Assembly: GCA_040901795.1 (NCBI GenBank)
Contig: JBBDYH010000095.1
Span: forward strand, 1-22,373
Direction of reading: 5' to 3'
Length of the DNA stretch: 22,373 bases
Source of the DNA: JBBDYH01 sp040901795
GTDB taxonomy: Bacteria > Planctomycetota > Planctomycetia > Pirellulales > JALHPA01
Shown: one piece after another, positions 1 to 7,001 of the stretch
Position numbering within the stretch: position 1 is the stretch's first letter
Layout of the letters: each line of letters starts with the position of its first letter
The notes under the pieces: model-generated
Databases searched by the model: none
Told to the model about the DNA's origin: nothing
Seen by the model: the letters and a program-made list of their open reading frames with translations, nothing else
Made by a program: the position numbers and the translations under genes

Positions 1-49
1 CACCTTTCTGTCGGCCCTGTTCATTGGCATGGCGACTCACGAGCATTAG
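1..49 (+). CDS. atpB: ATP synthase Fo subunit a, C-terminal end (partial)
   Basis: Only the last 15 codons are inside the window, in the frame starting at base 2, ending at TAG 47-49. The peptide TFLSALFIGMATHEH fits the end of the last transmembrane helix and short acidic/histidine tail of Fo subunit a, which forms the proton half-channels next to the c-ring. The identification rests mostly on position: it lies 55 bases upstream of the c-subunit gene, where atpB is expected in the common order atpB-atpE-atpF. The 5' end of the gene and the operon promoter lie outside the window. Confidence 0.75.
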   Translation, partial: TFLSALFIGMATHEH

Positions 50-89
50 CCTCGCAAGTCCAGCCCAGACCGACGTATCGCCTCAACCT

Positions 90-95
90 AAGGAG
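90..95 (+). promoter_or_regulatory. Ribosome binding site of atpE
   Basis: AAGGAG lies 9 bases before GTG 105. It decides the GTG start over the earlier in-frame start at 24, which would overlap the end of atpB. It is one of the few good Shine-Dalgarno sites in this operon. Confidence 0.7.
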
Positions 96-104
96 AAACA
101 GGAA

Positions 105-428
105 GTGAACAAGATCCGGATCGCAGTCTTGGCGTTTGCTTTGATGCTGATTGCATCGCCTGCGTTTGCGCAGGGCGGAGAGGGCGTCTTTGGCCAGGCC
201 CAAGGGTTCAGCATGAATCTTGGCGGCGCATTTGGCGCCGGCCTGGTGATTCTCGGCGCCGGCTACGGCATCGGTCGCATCGGCGCAAGCGCGGTCGAGA
301 GCATGTCGCGGCAGCCGGAAGTGGCCGGCAACATTCAAACCGCCATGATTATCTCGGCGGCCTTGATCGAAGGCGCCACGTTCTTCGCACTGATCGTCTG
401 TATGTTGTTCAATTATCCTGCCGCCTAA
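105..428 (+). CDS. atpE: ATP synthase Fo subunit c with N-terminal signal peptide
   Basis: Forms the membrane rotor ring that carries protons in F1Fo ATP synthase. I chose GTG at 105 (107 aa) because AAGGAG lies 9 bases upstream at 90-95; a longer frame from 24 would overlap atpB. The first ~24 residues (KIRIAVLAFALMLIASPAFA) look like a cleavable signal peptide ending AFA-Q. The mature part has two hydrophobic helices joined by the polar loop RQPE, which contacts subunits gamma and epsilon. The second helix holds the ion-binding Glu in AALIEG. The Gln and Ser/Thr that mark Na+-binding c subunits are absent (no GQG in helix 1, Gly after the Glu), so a proton ring is likely. A signal peptide on subunit c is unusual compared with E. 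coli. Confidence 0.95.
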   Translation: MNKIRIAVLAFALMLIASPAFAQGGEGVFGQAQGFSMNLGGAFGAGLVILGAGYGIGRIGASAVESMSRQPEVAGNIQTAMIISAALIEGATFFALIVCMLFNYPAA

Positions 429-459
429 CGCGGCTTCGCATCCTGGGAAGGGTCGATCC

Positions 460-1143
460 ATGTTGTTCTCCAAACGCCTCGCGATCATCGCGCTCGCGGT
501 TAGCCTGTGCGGATGGATGGGTATCGCCAGCAGGCCGGCGGCGGCTCAAGCGCCGCCGGTCGCGGAGAAAGGTGATGCCGACCATGAGGCCGGCGAAAGT
601 GACGCCGCGCACGGGGCCGAAGGCGCGCACGGCAGCCCAAACCCGCTCGGCTTCGACCCCGACCTGGCGATCTGGACCGCCGTCGTATTTGTCGTGTTGT
701 TCCTCGTGCTCAAGAAGTTTGCCTGGAAGCCGATCGCGCACGCCTTGGAAGAGCGCGAGCGGGCGATCGAGAACAACATCGCCAAGGCCGAGGGGGCGGC
801 GGCCGAAGCCCGGGCGATGCTCGCCGATTACGAGCAGAGGCTCGCCGGCGCATCCGACGAAGTCCGCGCGATGCTGGAAGAGGCTCGCCGCGATGCTGAG
901 CACACCAAGCAGGAGATCGTGACCGAAGCACGAGTCGCGGCGCGCGAAGAACATGGGCGCGTGATGCGCGACATTAACACGGCCAAGGACCAGGCGCTCA
1001 AGGAGCTGGCCGAGCGGAGCACCAATATCGCGGTGGATCTGGCCGGCAAGATCGTCCAGGCTCAATTGAACAAGGCCGATCACGCGGCGCTGGTGCAGGA
1101 CGCGATGAACCGGCTGGTGGTAGCGAAGCCGAGCGCGAATTGA
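460..1143 (+). CDS. atpF: ATP synthase Fo subunit b with signal peptide and extended N-terminus
   Basis: Peripheral stalk subunit holding F1 against Fo. 227 aa, against about 155-170 in typical bacteria. Residues 1-30 form a signal peptide-like segment (KRLAIIALAVSLCGWMG, then RPAAAQA). A region rich in Asp, Glu, His and Gly follows at about 35-60, then one membrane helix (about 69-85, IWTAVVFVVLFLVL). After it come the usual K-KFAWKPI junction and a long charged Ala/Glu/Arg coiled coil to the end, which is typical of subunit b. The ATG at 460 follows GGGAAGGG at 445-452. It lies 31 bases after atpE, clearly co-transcribed. The extra 60 residues before the helix would face the periplasm if the signal is used. 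Confidence 0.93.
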   Translation: MLFSKRLAIIALAVSLCGWMGIASRPAAAQAPPVAEKGDADHEAGESDAAHGAEGAHGSPNPLGFDPDLAIWTAVVFVVLFLVLKKFAWKPIAHALEERERAIENNIAKAEGAAAEARAMLADYEQRLAGASDEVRAMLEEARRDAEHTKQEIVTEARVAAREEHGRVMRDINTAKDQALKELAERSTNIAVDLAGKIVQAQLNKADHAALVQDAMNRLVVAKPSAN

Positions 1144-1259
1144 GGCGATGAGGAGCGAGTGCTGAGGAGTGAGTGGTGAGTGATTGGGGCATTGGGCCGC
1201 TGTTTCATTTCAAATTGCAAATTGAGAATTTGCAATTTGCAATTTGCAATTGATGACGA
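1144..1259 (+). repeat. atpF-atpH spacer with perfect AT-rich inverted repeat
   Basis: The spacer begins with degenerate GAGTG/GAGGAG-like repeats (about 1150-1183). It then holds a perfect 13-bp inverted repeat, CAAATTGCAAATT at 1211-1223 and its complement at 1227-1239, separated by GAG, with another TTTGCAATT unit running to 1251. The stretch is strikingly AT-rich in a GC-rich operon. In RNA it could fold into a 13-bp hairpin ending about 20 bases before the atpH start. No T-run follows, so it does not look like an ordinary terminator. Confidence 0.8.
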
Positions 1260-1904
1260 ATGGAAAGTGCAGCACAAGCGGAACGTGACGCCCAACCGTC
1301 GGGCGACGTCGGCAGCCAAGGAGTCGCGGCTGTTTATGCCAAGGCGTTTGTTGGCGCGACCGAAGCGGCCGGCGTCACCGATGCAGCGCTGGCCGAGCTC
1401 GACAGCCTGGTAACCGATGTCCTCGACAAACTGCCGCGGCTGGATGCGATCTTCAGTTCAGCGATCGTTTCCGGCGATGAGAAGATTGCCCTGATCGACA
1501 AGTCCATCGGACCCAAAGCGTCCCCCTTGCTGCGAAACTTCCTGAAAATACTCGCCCGGCACGGCCGGTTGGATGTCCTCCGGGGCGTTCGCCGGGAGGC
1601 TCGGAAGATTGTCGACAAGCTGCGCAGTCGGCTGCGGGTTTATGTTTCCACGGCGGCCGACCTCGACGAAGATTTGACCCGGCGGCTCACCGACATGCTC
1701 CGGGGCATGCTGGGAGCCGAGCCGATGTTGGAAGTCAAAACGCGCCCGGAGCTGATCGGCGGGATGGTGCTCCGCGTGGGCGACACAGTCTACGACGGCT
1801 CGATTGCCACGCGGCTCGAGCGCATACGCGAACACATGATCGAGAGGAGTGTCCATGAGATTCAGAGCGGACGAGATCGCTTCGGTATTGCAGAAGGAAA
1901 TTGA
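1260..1904 (+). CDS. atpH: ATP synthase F1 subunit delta
   Basis: Links the top of F1 to the peripheral stalk (OSCP equivalent). 214 aa. After a ~20-residue non-conserved leader the family pattern begins with VAAVYAKAFVGATEAAG. The C-terminal domain contains LRVYVSTAADLDEDL and the family's typical end, RPELIGGMVLRVGDTVYDGSI. An in-frame stop at 1251-1253 means ATG 1260 is the only ATG that gives the whole domain. There is no Shine-Dalgarno site before it, only the palindromic spacer. Its 3' end overlaps the start of atpA by 50 bases, suggesting translational coupling. Confidence 0.93.
   Translation: MESAAQAERDAQPSGDVGSQGVAAVYAKAFVGATEAAGVTDAALAELDSLVTDVLDKLPRLDAIFSSAIVSGDEKIALIDKSIGPKASPLLRNFLKILARHGRLDVLRGVRREARKIVDKLRSRLRVYVSTAADLDEDLTRRLTDMLRGMLGAEPMLEVKTRPELIGGMVLRVGDTVYDGSIATRLERIREHMIERSVHEIQSGRDRFGIAEGN
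1844..1849 (+). promoter_or_regulatory. Ribosome binding site of atpA
   Basis: GAGGAG inside the end of atpH lies 5 bases before ATG 1855. It supports ATG 1855 as the atpA start instead of GTG 1849, which would overlap the site itself. Confidence 0.65.
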
Positions 1905-3396
1905 GCACTACGAATCGAAGATCGACGTGCGCGAAGTCGGCCGCGTGCTCGAAGTCGGCGACGGCATTGCGCGCGTTTATGGCCTGTCCGGTGTGATGGC
2001 CGGCGAAATGGTCGAGTTCCCCAGCGGGACCGCCGGCCTGGCCTTCAACCTGGAAGAGAATTCGGTCGGCGTGATCATCCTGGGCGATTACCTGGATATC
2101 AAGGAAGGGGATGAGGTCCGCAGCACCGGGCGGCTGTTGAGCGTGCCCGTAGGCGACGCCGTGATCGGTCGCGTGCTCGATCCGCTCGGCAATCCGCTGG
2201 ACGGCAAAGGTCCGGTGGTGACCTCCGCGCGGCGGCCCGTCGAAAGCAATGCGCCGGGCGTCGCCGAGCGGCATCCGGTGCGCGAACCGCTGCAAACGGG
2301 CATCAAGGCGATCGATGCGATGACGCCGATTGGCCGCGGTCAGCGCGAGCTGATCATCGGCGACCGCAAGACCGGCAAGACGGCGATCGTCATCGACACC
2401 ATCATCAACCAGAAAAACTCGGGCGTAAAATGTTTCTACGTTGCTATCGGTCAAAAGGAATCGACCGTTGCCACGGTCATCGACGCCTTGCACCGCAACG
2501 GCGCGATGGACTACACGACCGTGATCCTCGCCGGCGCGAGCGCCCCGGCGCCCTTACAGTACGTCGCTCCCTACTCGGGCACGGCGATGGCCGAATTCTT
2601 CATGTACAACAGCGGGCACGCGCTGATCGTGTACGACGACTTGTCGAAGCAGGCCCAGGCCTACCGCCAGTTGTCGCTCCTCATGCGGCGGCCGCCGGGG
2701 CGCGAAGCCTATCCCGGCGACGTGTTTTATGCTCATAGCCGGCTCTTGGAGCGTTCGGCAAAACTCTCCGATGCCCTCGGCGGTGGCTCGCTCACCTCGC
2801 TGCCGCTGATCGAGACGCTGGAAGGCGAAGTGTCGGCCTATATTCCGACCAACGTGATCTCGATCACCGACGGACAGATCTATCTGCAGCCGGACTTGTT
2901 CTTTGCCGGTCAGCGGCCGGCCATGAACGTCGGCATTTCAGTCTCGCGTGTCGGCGGCGCCGCACAGATCAAGGCGATGAAGAAGGTTGCCGGCGGGTTG
3001 CGGCTCGATCTGGCCTCGTTCCGCGAGTTGGAGGCGTTTGCCCAGCTCGGCACGGAGCTTGATCCCGCCACGCAGTCGCGGCTGGACCGCGGCTACCGGA
3101 TGATCGAGCTGCTCAAGCAAGGGCAATACCAGCCGCTGGACGTGGTGGACCAGGTGTTTAGCATCTACGCCGGTACGCGCGGCCACTTGGACGATGTGCC
3201 GCGCACTGAAGTGGCCCAGTGGGAGAAGGGCTTTCTCACGTTCATGCGTGATCAGAAGCCGGAAATCCGCAAGAAGATCGTCGACACCAAGGACCTCGAC
3301 GAGGCCGGCATGGAAGCGATTAACCAGGCCATCAAAGAATACAAGGCCCAATACGCCACCCGTAAGAAAGAAACCCGCGAAGTCGTCCGCGTGTAA
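1855..3396 (+). CDS. atpA: ATP synthase F1 subunit alpha
   Basis: Non-catalytic nucleotide-binding subunit of the alpha3beta3 head. 513 aa, close to the usual length. The N-terminal helix and beta-barrel (1-95) begin RADEIASVLQKEI. The P-loop GDRKTGKT is at about 169-176. The signature PAMNVGISVSRVGG is near 355-368, with the arginine finger near Arg365. The C-terminal helical domain ends in the Glu/Lys-rich tail. The start at 1855 is set by GAGGAG at 1844-1849. It overlaps atpH by 50 bases and is followed by a repeat-filled 106-base gap before atpG. Confidence 0.97.
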   Translation: MRFRADEIASVLQKEIEHYESKIDVREVGRVLEVGDGIARVYGLSGVMAGEMVEFPSGTAGLAFNLEENSVGVIILGDYLDIKEGDEVRSTGRLLSVPVGDAVIGRVLDPLGNPLDGKGPVVTSARRPVESNAPGVAERHPVREPLQTGIKAIDAMTPIGRGQRELIIGDRKTGKTAIVIDTIINQKNSGVKCFYVAIGQKESTVATVIDALHRNGAMDYTTVILAGASAPAPLQYVAPYSGTAMAEFFMYNSGHALIVYDDLSKQAQAYRQLSLLMRRPPGREAYPGDVFYAHSRLLERSAKLSDALGGGSLTSLPLIETLEGEVSAYIPTNVISITDGQIYLQPDLFFAGQRPAMNVGISVSRVGGAAQIKAMKKVAGGLRLDLASFRELEAFAQLGTELDPATQSRLDRGYRMIELLKQGQYQPLDVVDQVFSIYAGTRGHLDDVPRTEVAQWEKGFLTFMRDQKPEIRKKIVDTKDLDEAGMEAINQAIKEYKAQYATRKKETREVVRV

Positions 3397-3502
3397 CCTG
3401 TTGGAGTTCAAGCTTTAGCTTGCTGGAGTTCAAGCTTTAGCTTGCCTGCAACAGCCTAAAGGCTGAACTCCAACCCTGAACCCCGAACCCTGAACCCTCG
3501 GC
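3397..3502 (+). repeat. atpA-atpG spacer: direct 22-bp repeat inside an inverted repeat, then GAACCCT tract
   Basis: A 22-bp unit starting TGGAGTTCAAGC occurs twice in tandem without mismatch (3402-3423, 3424-3445). The spacer also contains an inverted repeat, arms 3400-3418 and 3456-3474, matching at 17 of 19 positions. The core TGAACTCCAA is a perfect complement of TTGGAGTTCA. Four heptamers follow at 3471-3498 (CAACCCT, GAACCCC, GAACCCT, GAACCCT), ending 4 bases before ATG 3503. A related half-unit (GTTCAAGCTTCAGCTTG) recurs at 12159-12175 before the superoxide dismutase gene, so this is a dispersed family and not private to the operon. Confidence 0.85.
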
Positions 3503-4390
3503 ATGGCGAAAGCAAGAGCCCTCGACAAACGCCGCAAGTCGATCCGCAACATCCGCAAGATCACGCGGACGATGGAGCTGATCGCCACCGCGCGCTTCAA
3601 GAAGGCCATGGACCGCGCGCATGCCGCCACCGCCTACACTCGGCGGATCACGCAGCTTGTCGCCGATCTGGCGCAGAGCGGCTTGCAGGTCAGCCATCCG
3701 TTGCTCGAAGCGCGCGACAAAATCAACAACGCCACGCTGTTGGTGATCACCGCCAATCGCGGCTTGTGCGGCGGCTACAATACGAACGTCGTGCGAACCG
3801 GGCTGACACGCTACGCCGAGCTGCGCGAACAAGTGCCCAACGTGCGGCTGGAAATATCCGGCAAGCGTGGGATCGGCGCCTTCAAATTCCGCGGCTTTGA
3901 GGCCCAGGAGCGGTTTACGCATTTTGCAGACCGGCCTGCCTTCGCGGAAGTGGATGTGTTGGCGAACCGGTATCTGGAATCGTACATCACCGGCCAGCTC
4001 GACCGTCTCGACGTGGCGTACATGCGGTTCGAGAGCATCAGCCGGCAGACGGCGGTGGTGGAGACGCTGCTGCCGCTGGCCGCGCTGGGAGGAATCGAAG
4101 CGCAGCCGGCAGCCGAAAGAGCCGTACAATCGCAATACGAGTTTCTACCCTCGGCCAAGAGCATCCTGGAAGAGGTTGTGCCGACCAGCTTCAAAGTAAA
4201 ACTCTTCAAGTGCTTCCTGGACGCGGCAGTTAGCGAGCAGATCGCGCGGATGGTGGCCATGAAGGCCGCCACCGAGAATGCCGGCGAGCTGATCAAGCAC
4301 CTAAGCAGCCAGTATAATCGCGCCCGCCAAAGTCAGATCACCGGCGAGATCATGGAGATCCTCGGCGGGGTGGAAGCGTTAAAGAAATAG
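3503..4390 (+). CDS. atpG: ATP synthase F1 subunit gamma
   Basis: Central rotating shaft that couples the c-ring to catalysis in the beta subunits. 295 aa, the usual length. The N-terminal coiled-coil helix is typical (KSIRNIRKITRTMELIATAR). The central Rossmann-like region has LLVITANRGLCGGYN. The C-terminal helix carries MKAATENAGELI and ends RARQSQITGEIMEILGG. ATG 3503 gives the conserved start MAKARALDKRR. No purine-rich ribosome binding site precedes it; a GAACCCT tandem tract occupies that place. The next gene, atpD, follows after 113 repeat-rich bases. Confidence 0.97.
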   Translation: MAKARALDKRRKSIRNIRKITRTMELIATARFKKAMDRAHAATAYTRRITQLVADLAQSGLQVSHPLLEARDKINNATLLVITANRGLCGGYNTNVVRTGLTRYAELREQVPNVRLEISGKRGIGAFKFRGFEAQERFTHFADRPAFAEVDVLANRYLESYITGQLDRLDVAYMRFESISRQTAVVETLLPLAALGGIEAQPAAERAVQSQYEFLPSAKSILEEVVPTSFKVKLFKCFLDAAVSEQIARMVAMKAATENAGELIKHLSSQYNRARQSQITGEIMEILGGVEALKK

Positions 4391-4503
4391 GTCCAACGTC
4401 CAAGGTCCAAGATCCAACGTCCAACGTCGATTGCGATCCCTGACCTTGGACCTTGCACGCCGGACCTTGGACGACAATCCCGAACCCGAACCCCGAACCC
4501 TTC
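4391..4503 (+). repeat. atpG-atpD spacer: GTCCAA repeats, alternative inverted repeats and GAACCC tract
   Basis: GTCCAAC/GGTCCAA-type units fill 4391-4430. One segment can pair in two ways: 4401-4411 (CAAGGTCCAAG) is the perfect complement of 4445-4455, and 4397-4408 (CGTCCAAGGTCC) is the perfect complement of 4462-4473. The two pairings exclude each other. GAACCC, GAACCCC and GAACCCT then run from 4482 to 4501, ending 2 bases before ATG 4504. No Shine-Dalgarno sequence is visible. Confidence 0.8.
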
Positions 4504-5976
4504 ATGGCCACCGTCACCGCAGCACCTGTCGAACGTCGCAAAGCCGCCGCCAACATCGGCCGCATTACTCAAATCATTGGCGCCACGTTTGACGCCGAAT
4601 TTGATGAGGCGCATCTGCCGGCCATCTACAACGCCATCAAGGTCAGCGCCGAGAACAAAGGCGTCAAGATCGAAGTCACCGGCGAAGTCCAAGGGCACTT
4701 AGGCGGAGGCCGCATCCGCTGTGTCGCATTGGGAGGCACCGACGGCATGACGCGCGGGCAGGAATGCCTCGATACCGGCGCGCCAATCAGCGTGCCGGTC
4801 GGCAAGGCGACGCTCGGTCGTGTGTTCAATCTGCTCGGCGAGCCGATCGACAACCGCGGTCCCGTACAAGCCGAAGAGTACTGGCCCATTCATCGCGACC
4901 CGCCGTTGGTCACCGACCTGTCCACCAAGACCGAGCTCTTCGAAACCGGCATCAAGGTCATTGACCTCCTCACACCGTTCGTTCGCGGCGGCAAAGCGGG
5001 CCTGTTCGGCGGCGCCGGACTTGGCAAAACGGTCATTCTTACCGAGCTGATCGCACGCATCGCCAGCGCCCATGGCGGTTACTCCGTGTTTGCCGGTGTG
5101 GGCGAGCGAACGCGCGAGGGGACCGACCTGTGGCTGGAAATGCAAGAAACCGAGATCGGCCAGACGGGCCGCAAAGTCATCGAGCAGACCTGCATGGTGT
5201 TCGGGCAGATGAACGAGCCCCCGGGGGCCCGACTCCGCGTGGCGCTGTCGGCGCTGACTATGGCGGAATTCTTCCGCGACACGACGGGGACCGACACGCT
5301 GTTGTTCATCGACAACATCTTCCGCTTCTCGCAAGCCGGCAGCGAAGTGTCCGCCTTGCTGGGGCGAATGCCCTCCGCCGTCGGTTACCAGCCGACGTTG
5401 GCCACGGAGATGGGAGCACTGCAGGAGCGGATCGCTTCGACGAGCAAGGGAGCCATCACCTCGGTCCAGGCCGTTTACGTCCCCGCCGACGACCCCACAG
5501 ATCCCGCGCCGGCCGCCGCGTTCGGCAACCTCGACGCGTTTTTGTACTTGGAGCGGTCGATTTCGGAGAAAGGCATCTACCCGGCGGTCGATCCGCTGGC
5601 TTCATCCAGCCGGATTCTCGATCCGCAGTACGTCGGCGAGCGGCATTACGCGATTGCCCGCCGCGTGCAGCGCACGCTGCAGCGCTACCGCGAGTTGCAG
5701 GACATTATCGCCATCCTCGGCGTTGATGAGCTGAGCGAAGAGGATAAGCTGGTCGTGCACCGTGCCCGCCGGATGGAGCGGTTCCTGTCGCAGCCATTCC
5801 TGGTGGCCGAGGTGTTCACCGGCAAGCCGGGCGAAATCACCTCGCTCGCCGACAGCATTCGCAGCTTTGAGGAGATCGCCGACGGCAAGTGGGATCACCT
5901 GCCCGAGCAGGCGTTCATGTACGTGGGTCCGATTGAGCAGGCCGAAGAACAGGCCAAGAAGCAGGCGAAGAAATAG
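4504..5976 (+). CDS. atpD: ATP synthase F1 subunit beta
   Basis: Catalytic subunit that makes ATP. 490 aa from ATG 4504; a longer in-frame start at 4453 would translate the repeat spacer and is rejected. An N-terminal extension of ~17 residues precedes the conserved start IGRITQIIGATFDAEF. The P-loop GGAGLGKT is at about 169-176, the catalytic Glu in GERTREG near 201, and the signature lies around PAAAFGNLDAFLYLERSISEKGIYPAVDPLASSSR, quoted here in parts: DPAPAAAF, then YPAVDPLASSS. The C-terminus ends in a Gln/Lys-rich tail. It lies 3 bases upstream of atpC, so the two are coupled. Confidence 0.97.
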   Translation: MATVTAAPVERRKAAANIGRITQIIGATFDAEFDEAHLPAIYNAIKVSAENKGVKIEVTGEVQGHLGGGRIRCVALGGTDGMTRGQECLDTGAPISVPVGKATLGRVFNLLGEPIDNRGPVQAEEYWPIHRDPPLVTDLSTKTELFETGIKVIDLLTPFVRGGKAGLFGGAGLGKTVILTELIARIASAHGGYSVFAGVGERTREGTDLWLEMQETEIGQTGRKVIEQTCMVFGQMNEPPGARLRVALSALTMAEFFRDTTGTDTLLFIDNIFRFSQAGSEVSALLGRMPSAVGYQPTLATEMGALQERIASTSKGAITSVQAVYVPADDPTDPAPAAAFGNLDAFLYLERSISEKGIYPAVDPLASSSRILDPQYVGERHYAIARRVQRTLQRYRELQDIIAILGVDELSEEDKLVVHRARRMERFLSQPFLVAEVFTGKPGEITSLADSIRSFEEIADGKWDHLPEQAFMYVGPIEQAEEQAKKQAKK

Positions 5977-5979
5977 CGC

Positions 5980-6423
5980 ATGGGCAAATACCAAACAGCC
6001 ACGGATGTCGGAGCGCCGTCGCGGATTCTTTTGGTTAGCGTCGTAACGCCTGAAGCGACGCTGTTGGAAACGCCGGCGCAGTTTGTCGCCCTGCCGCTGT
6101 ACGATGGCGAGTTGGGCATTCTTCCCGGCCGCAGCCCGTTCATCGGCCGTCTCGGCTATGGTGAGCTGCGCGTGGTCGAGGGCGAGAAAACGCGCCGCTA
6201 TTACCTCGATGGTGGTTTCGTACAAGTCGCCAAGAACGTGGTCTCGATCCTGACAAACAACGCCGTCCCGGCCGAGAATCTCGACGCGACCGCCGCCAAC
6301 GATGAGCTTGCCGCCGCACGTGCCCGCAAGGCGAACACGCCGGAGCTCTTAGAAATCCGCCAGCGCGCGCAGTTACAAGCGCGGGCGAAAATCCGCGTGG
6401 CCGAGCGGCGCCTGGCACGTTGA
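5980..6423 (+). CDS. atpC: ATP synthase F1 subunit epsilon
   Basis: Central-stalk subunit that links gamma to the c-ring and can inhibit ATP hydrolysis. 147 aa. The N-terminal beta-sandwich shows the family pattern: VVTPEATLLE, then LPLYDGELGILPGRSPFIG and a YYLDGGFVQV strand. A C-terminal helical hairpin follows, rich in Ala and Arg (ELAAARARKA, RAKIRVAERRL). It begins 3 bases after the atpD stop and is the last gene of the operon. A dispersed repeat starts 4 bases after its stop; no strong hairpin-plus-T-run terminator was seen, though a weak stem with a five-T run lies at 6435-6458. Confidence 0.94.
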   Translation: MGKYQTATDVGAPSRILLVSVVTPEATLLETPAQFVALPLYDGELGILPGRSPFIGRLGYGELRVVEGEKTRRYYLDGGFVQVAKNVVSILTNNAVPAENLDATAANDELAAARARKANTPELLEIRQRAQLQARAKIRVAERRLAR

Positions 6424-6426
6424 TTT

Positions 6427-6458
6427 GGAGTGCGACGACTCGTCGTGGCTGTCTTTTT
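6427..6458 (+). repeat. Dispersed GGAGTGCGACGAC element after atpC, possible weak terminator
   Basis: The 24 bases 6427-6450 match 11363-11386 at 21 positions, so this is a repeat family. The core ACGAC-TC-GTCGT is self-complementary, and five T residues follow at 6454-6458. It may end the atp transcript, but a realistic stem has only about 4 pairs. Confidence 0.5.
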
Positions 6459-6637
6459 CAAGCGCATCTTCACCAGCCGCTCTCGCCCAACCACCGAACG
6501 AGTGAAAACATCGAGCGCCCAGCGGAAAGGCATCATCCCGCTGCCTCGAACTCGACGAAACTCTTGGTATAGCAGCCGCGAACAACCTCAGACTGATCAC
6601 GCGGCGACTTCTTTGAGGCGGTGGAAAGCGATTCTCT

Positions 6638-6859
6638 ATGTTTCTTCGTCCCATTCTGGTCGGCATCGTCGAGATCGATGAGATGGCCGGCGAGACGTTC
6701 TTGTTCGAACCGCTCCCCACCCCTCGATTCTCTGTCGCGCGGTGGCGGGAAGTATGTGCCGGCAATACCGCTTGCGCTGTTCTCGCGGCCGATCTGCCCC
6801 GTCTGCGTGAAGACCTGGACTCCGAGTTTCGGCGATTGCAAGCGCGCTTGGCGGCGTAA
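6638..6859 (+). CDS. Possible small uncharacterised protein (73 aa)
   Basis: An open frame from ATG 6638 to TAA 6857-6859, preceded by an in-frame stop at 6614. Its codons favour G or C in the third position as in neighbouring genes (for example ATC GTC GAG ATC GAT GAG ATG GCC GGC GAG), which suggests it is or was coding. The product starts with a beta-like stretch (LVGIVEIDEMAGETFLFEP) and ends in an Arg/Leu-rich helix (LPRLREDLDSEFRRLQARL). No domain is recognised. GGTGGAAAG about 10 bases upstream is a weak ribosome site. It is enclosed by repeats and could be the remnant of a longer gene or a false call. Confidence 0.4.
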   Translation: MFLRPILVGIVEIDEMAGETFLFEPLPTPRFSVARWREVCAGNTACAVLAADLPRLREDLDSEFRRLQARLAA

Positions 6860-6937
6860 TTCGCTAAAAGTACGAAGTACAAAAGTACTAAGTACGAAGG
6901 GGTTCTGCGGTTTCTCGCATTGGAGTGTGCTTAACCA

Positions 6938-6998
6938 GACACCATGCCACCAGACCACCAGACACCAGACCACCAGACCACCCGACACCCGACACCCC
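6938..6998. repeat. CCAGACCA/CCAGACAC tandem tract
   Basis: Degenerate tandem units of CCAGACCA, CCAGACAC and CCCGACAC, ending a few bases past the stop codon of the serine acetyltransferase gene (minus strand). The units are irregular and have no spacers, so this is not a CRISPR array. Confidence 0.75.
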
Positions 6999-7001
6999 TG
7001 G

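Larger units (their letters stand above)
6424..7001. other. Repeat-rich gap between atpC and the serine acetyltransferase gene
   Basis: This 578-base gap lies between convergent genes. It holds the GGAGTGCG element at its left edge and one possible small gene (6638-6859). A run of AGTAC-based units follows at 6868-6899 (AGTACGAAGTAC and variants), then a CCAGACCA/CCAGACAC tandem tract at about 6938-6998, just beyond the stop of the acetyltransferase gene. Several other open frames on both strands overlap the repeats and show no recognisable domain. Confidence 0.6.

Noticed and set aside
1735..2493. 252-codon open frame on the minus strand
   Set aside because: Antisense to atpH and atpA, both unmistakable family members.
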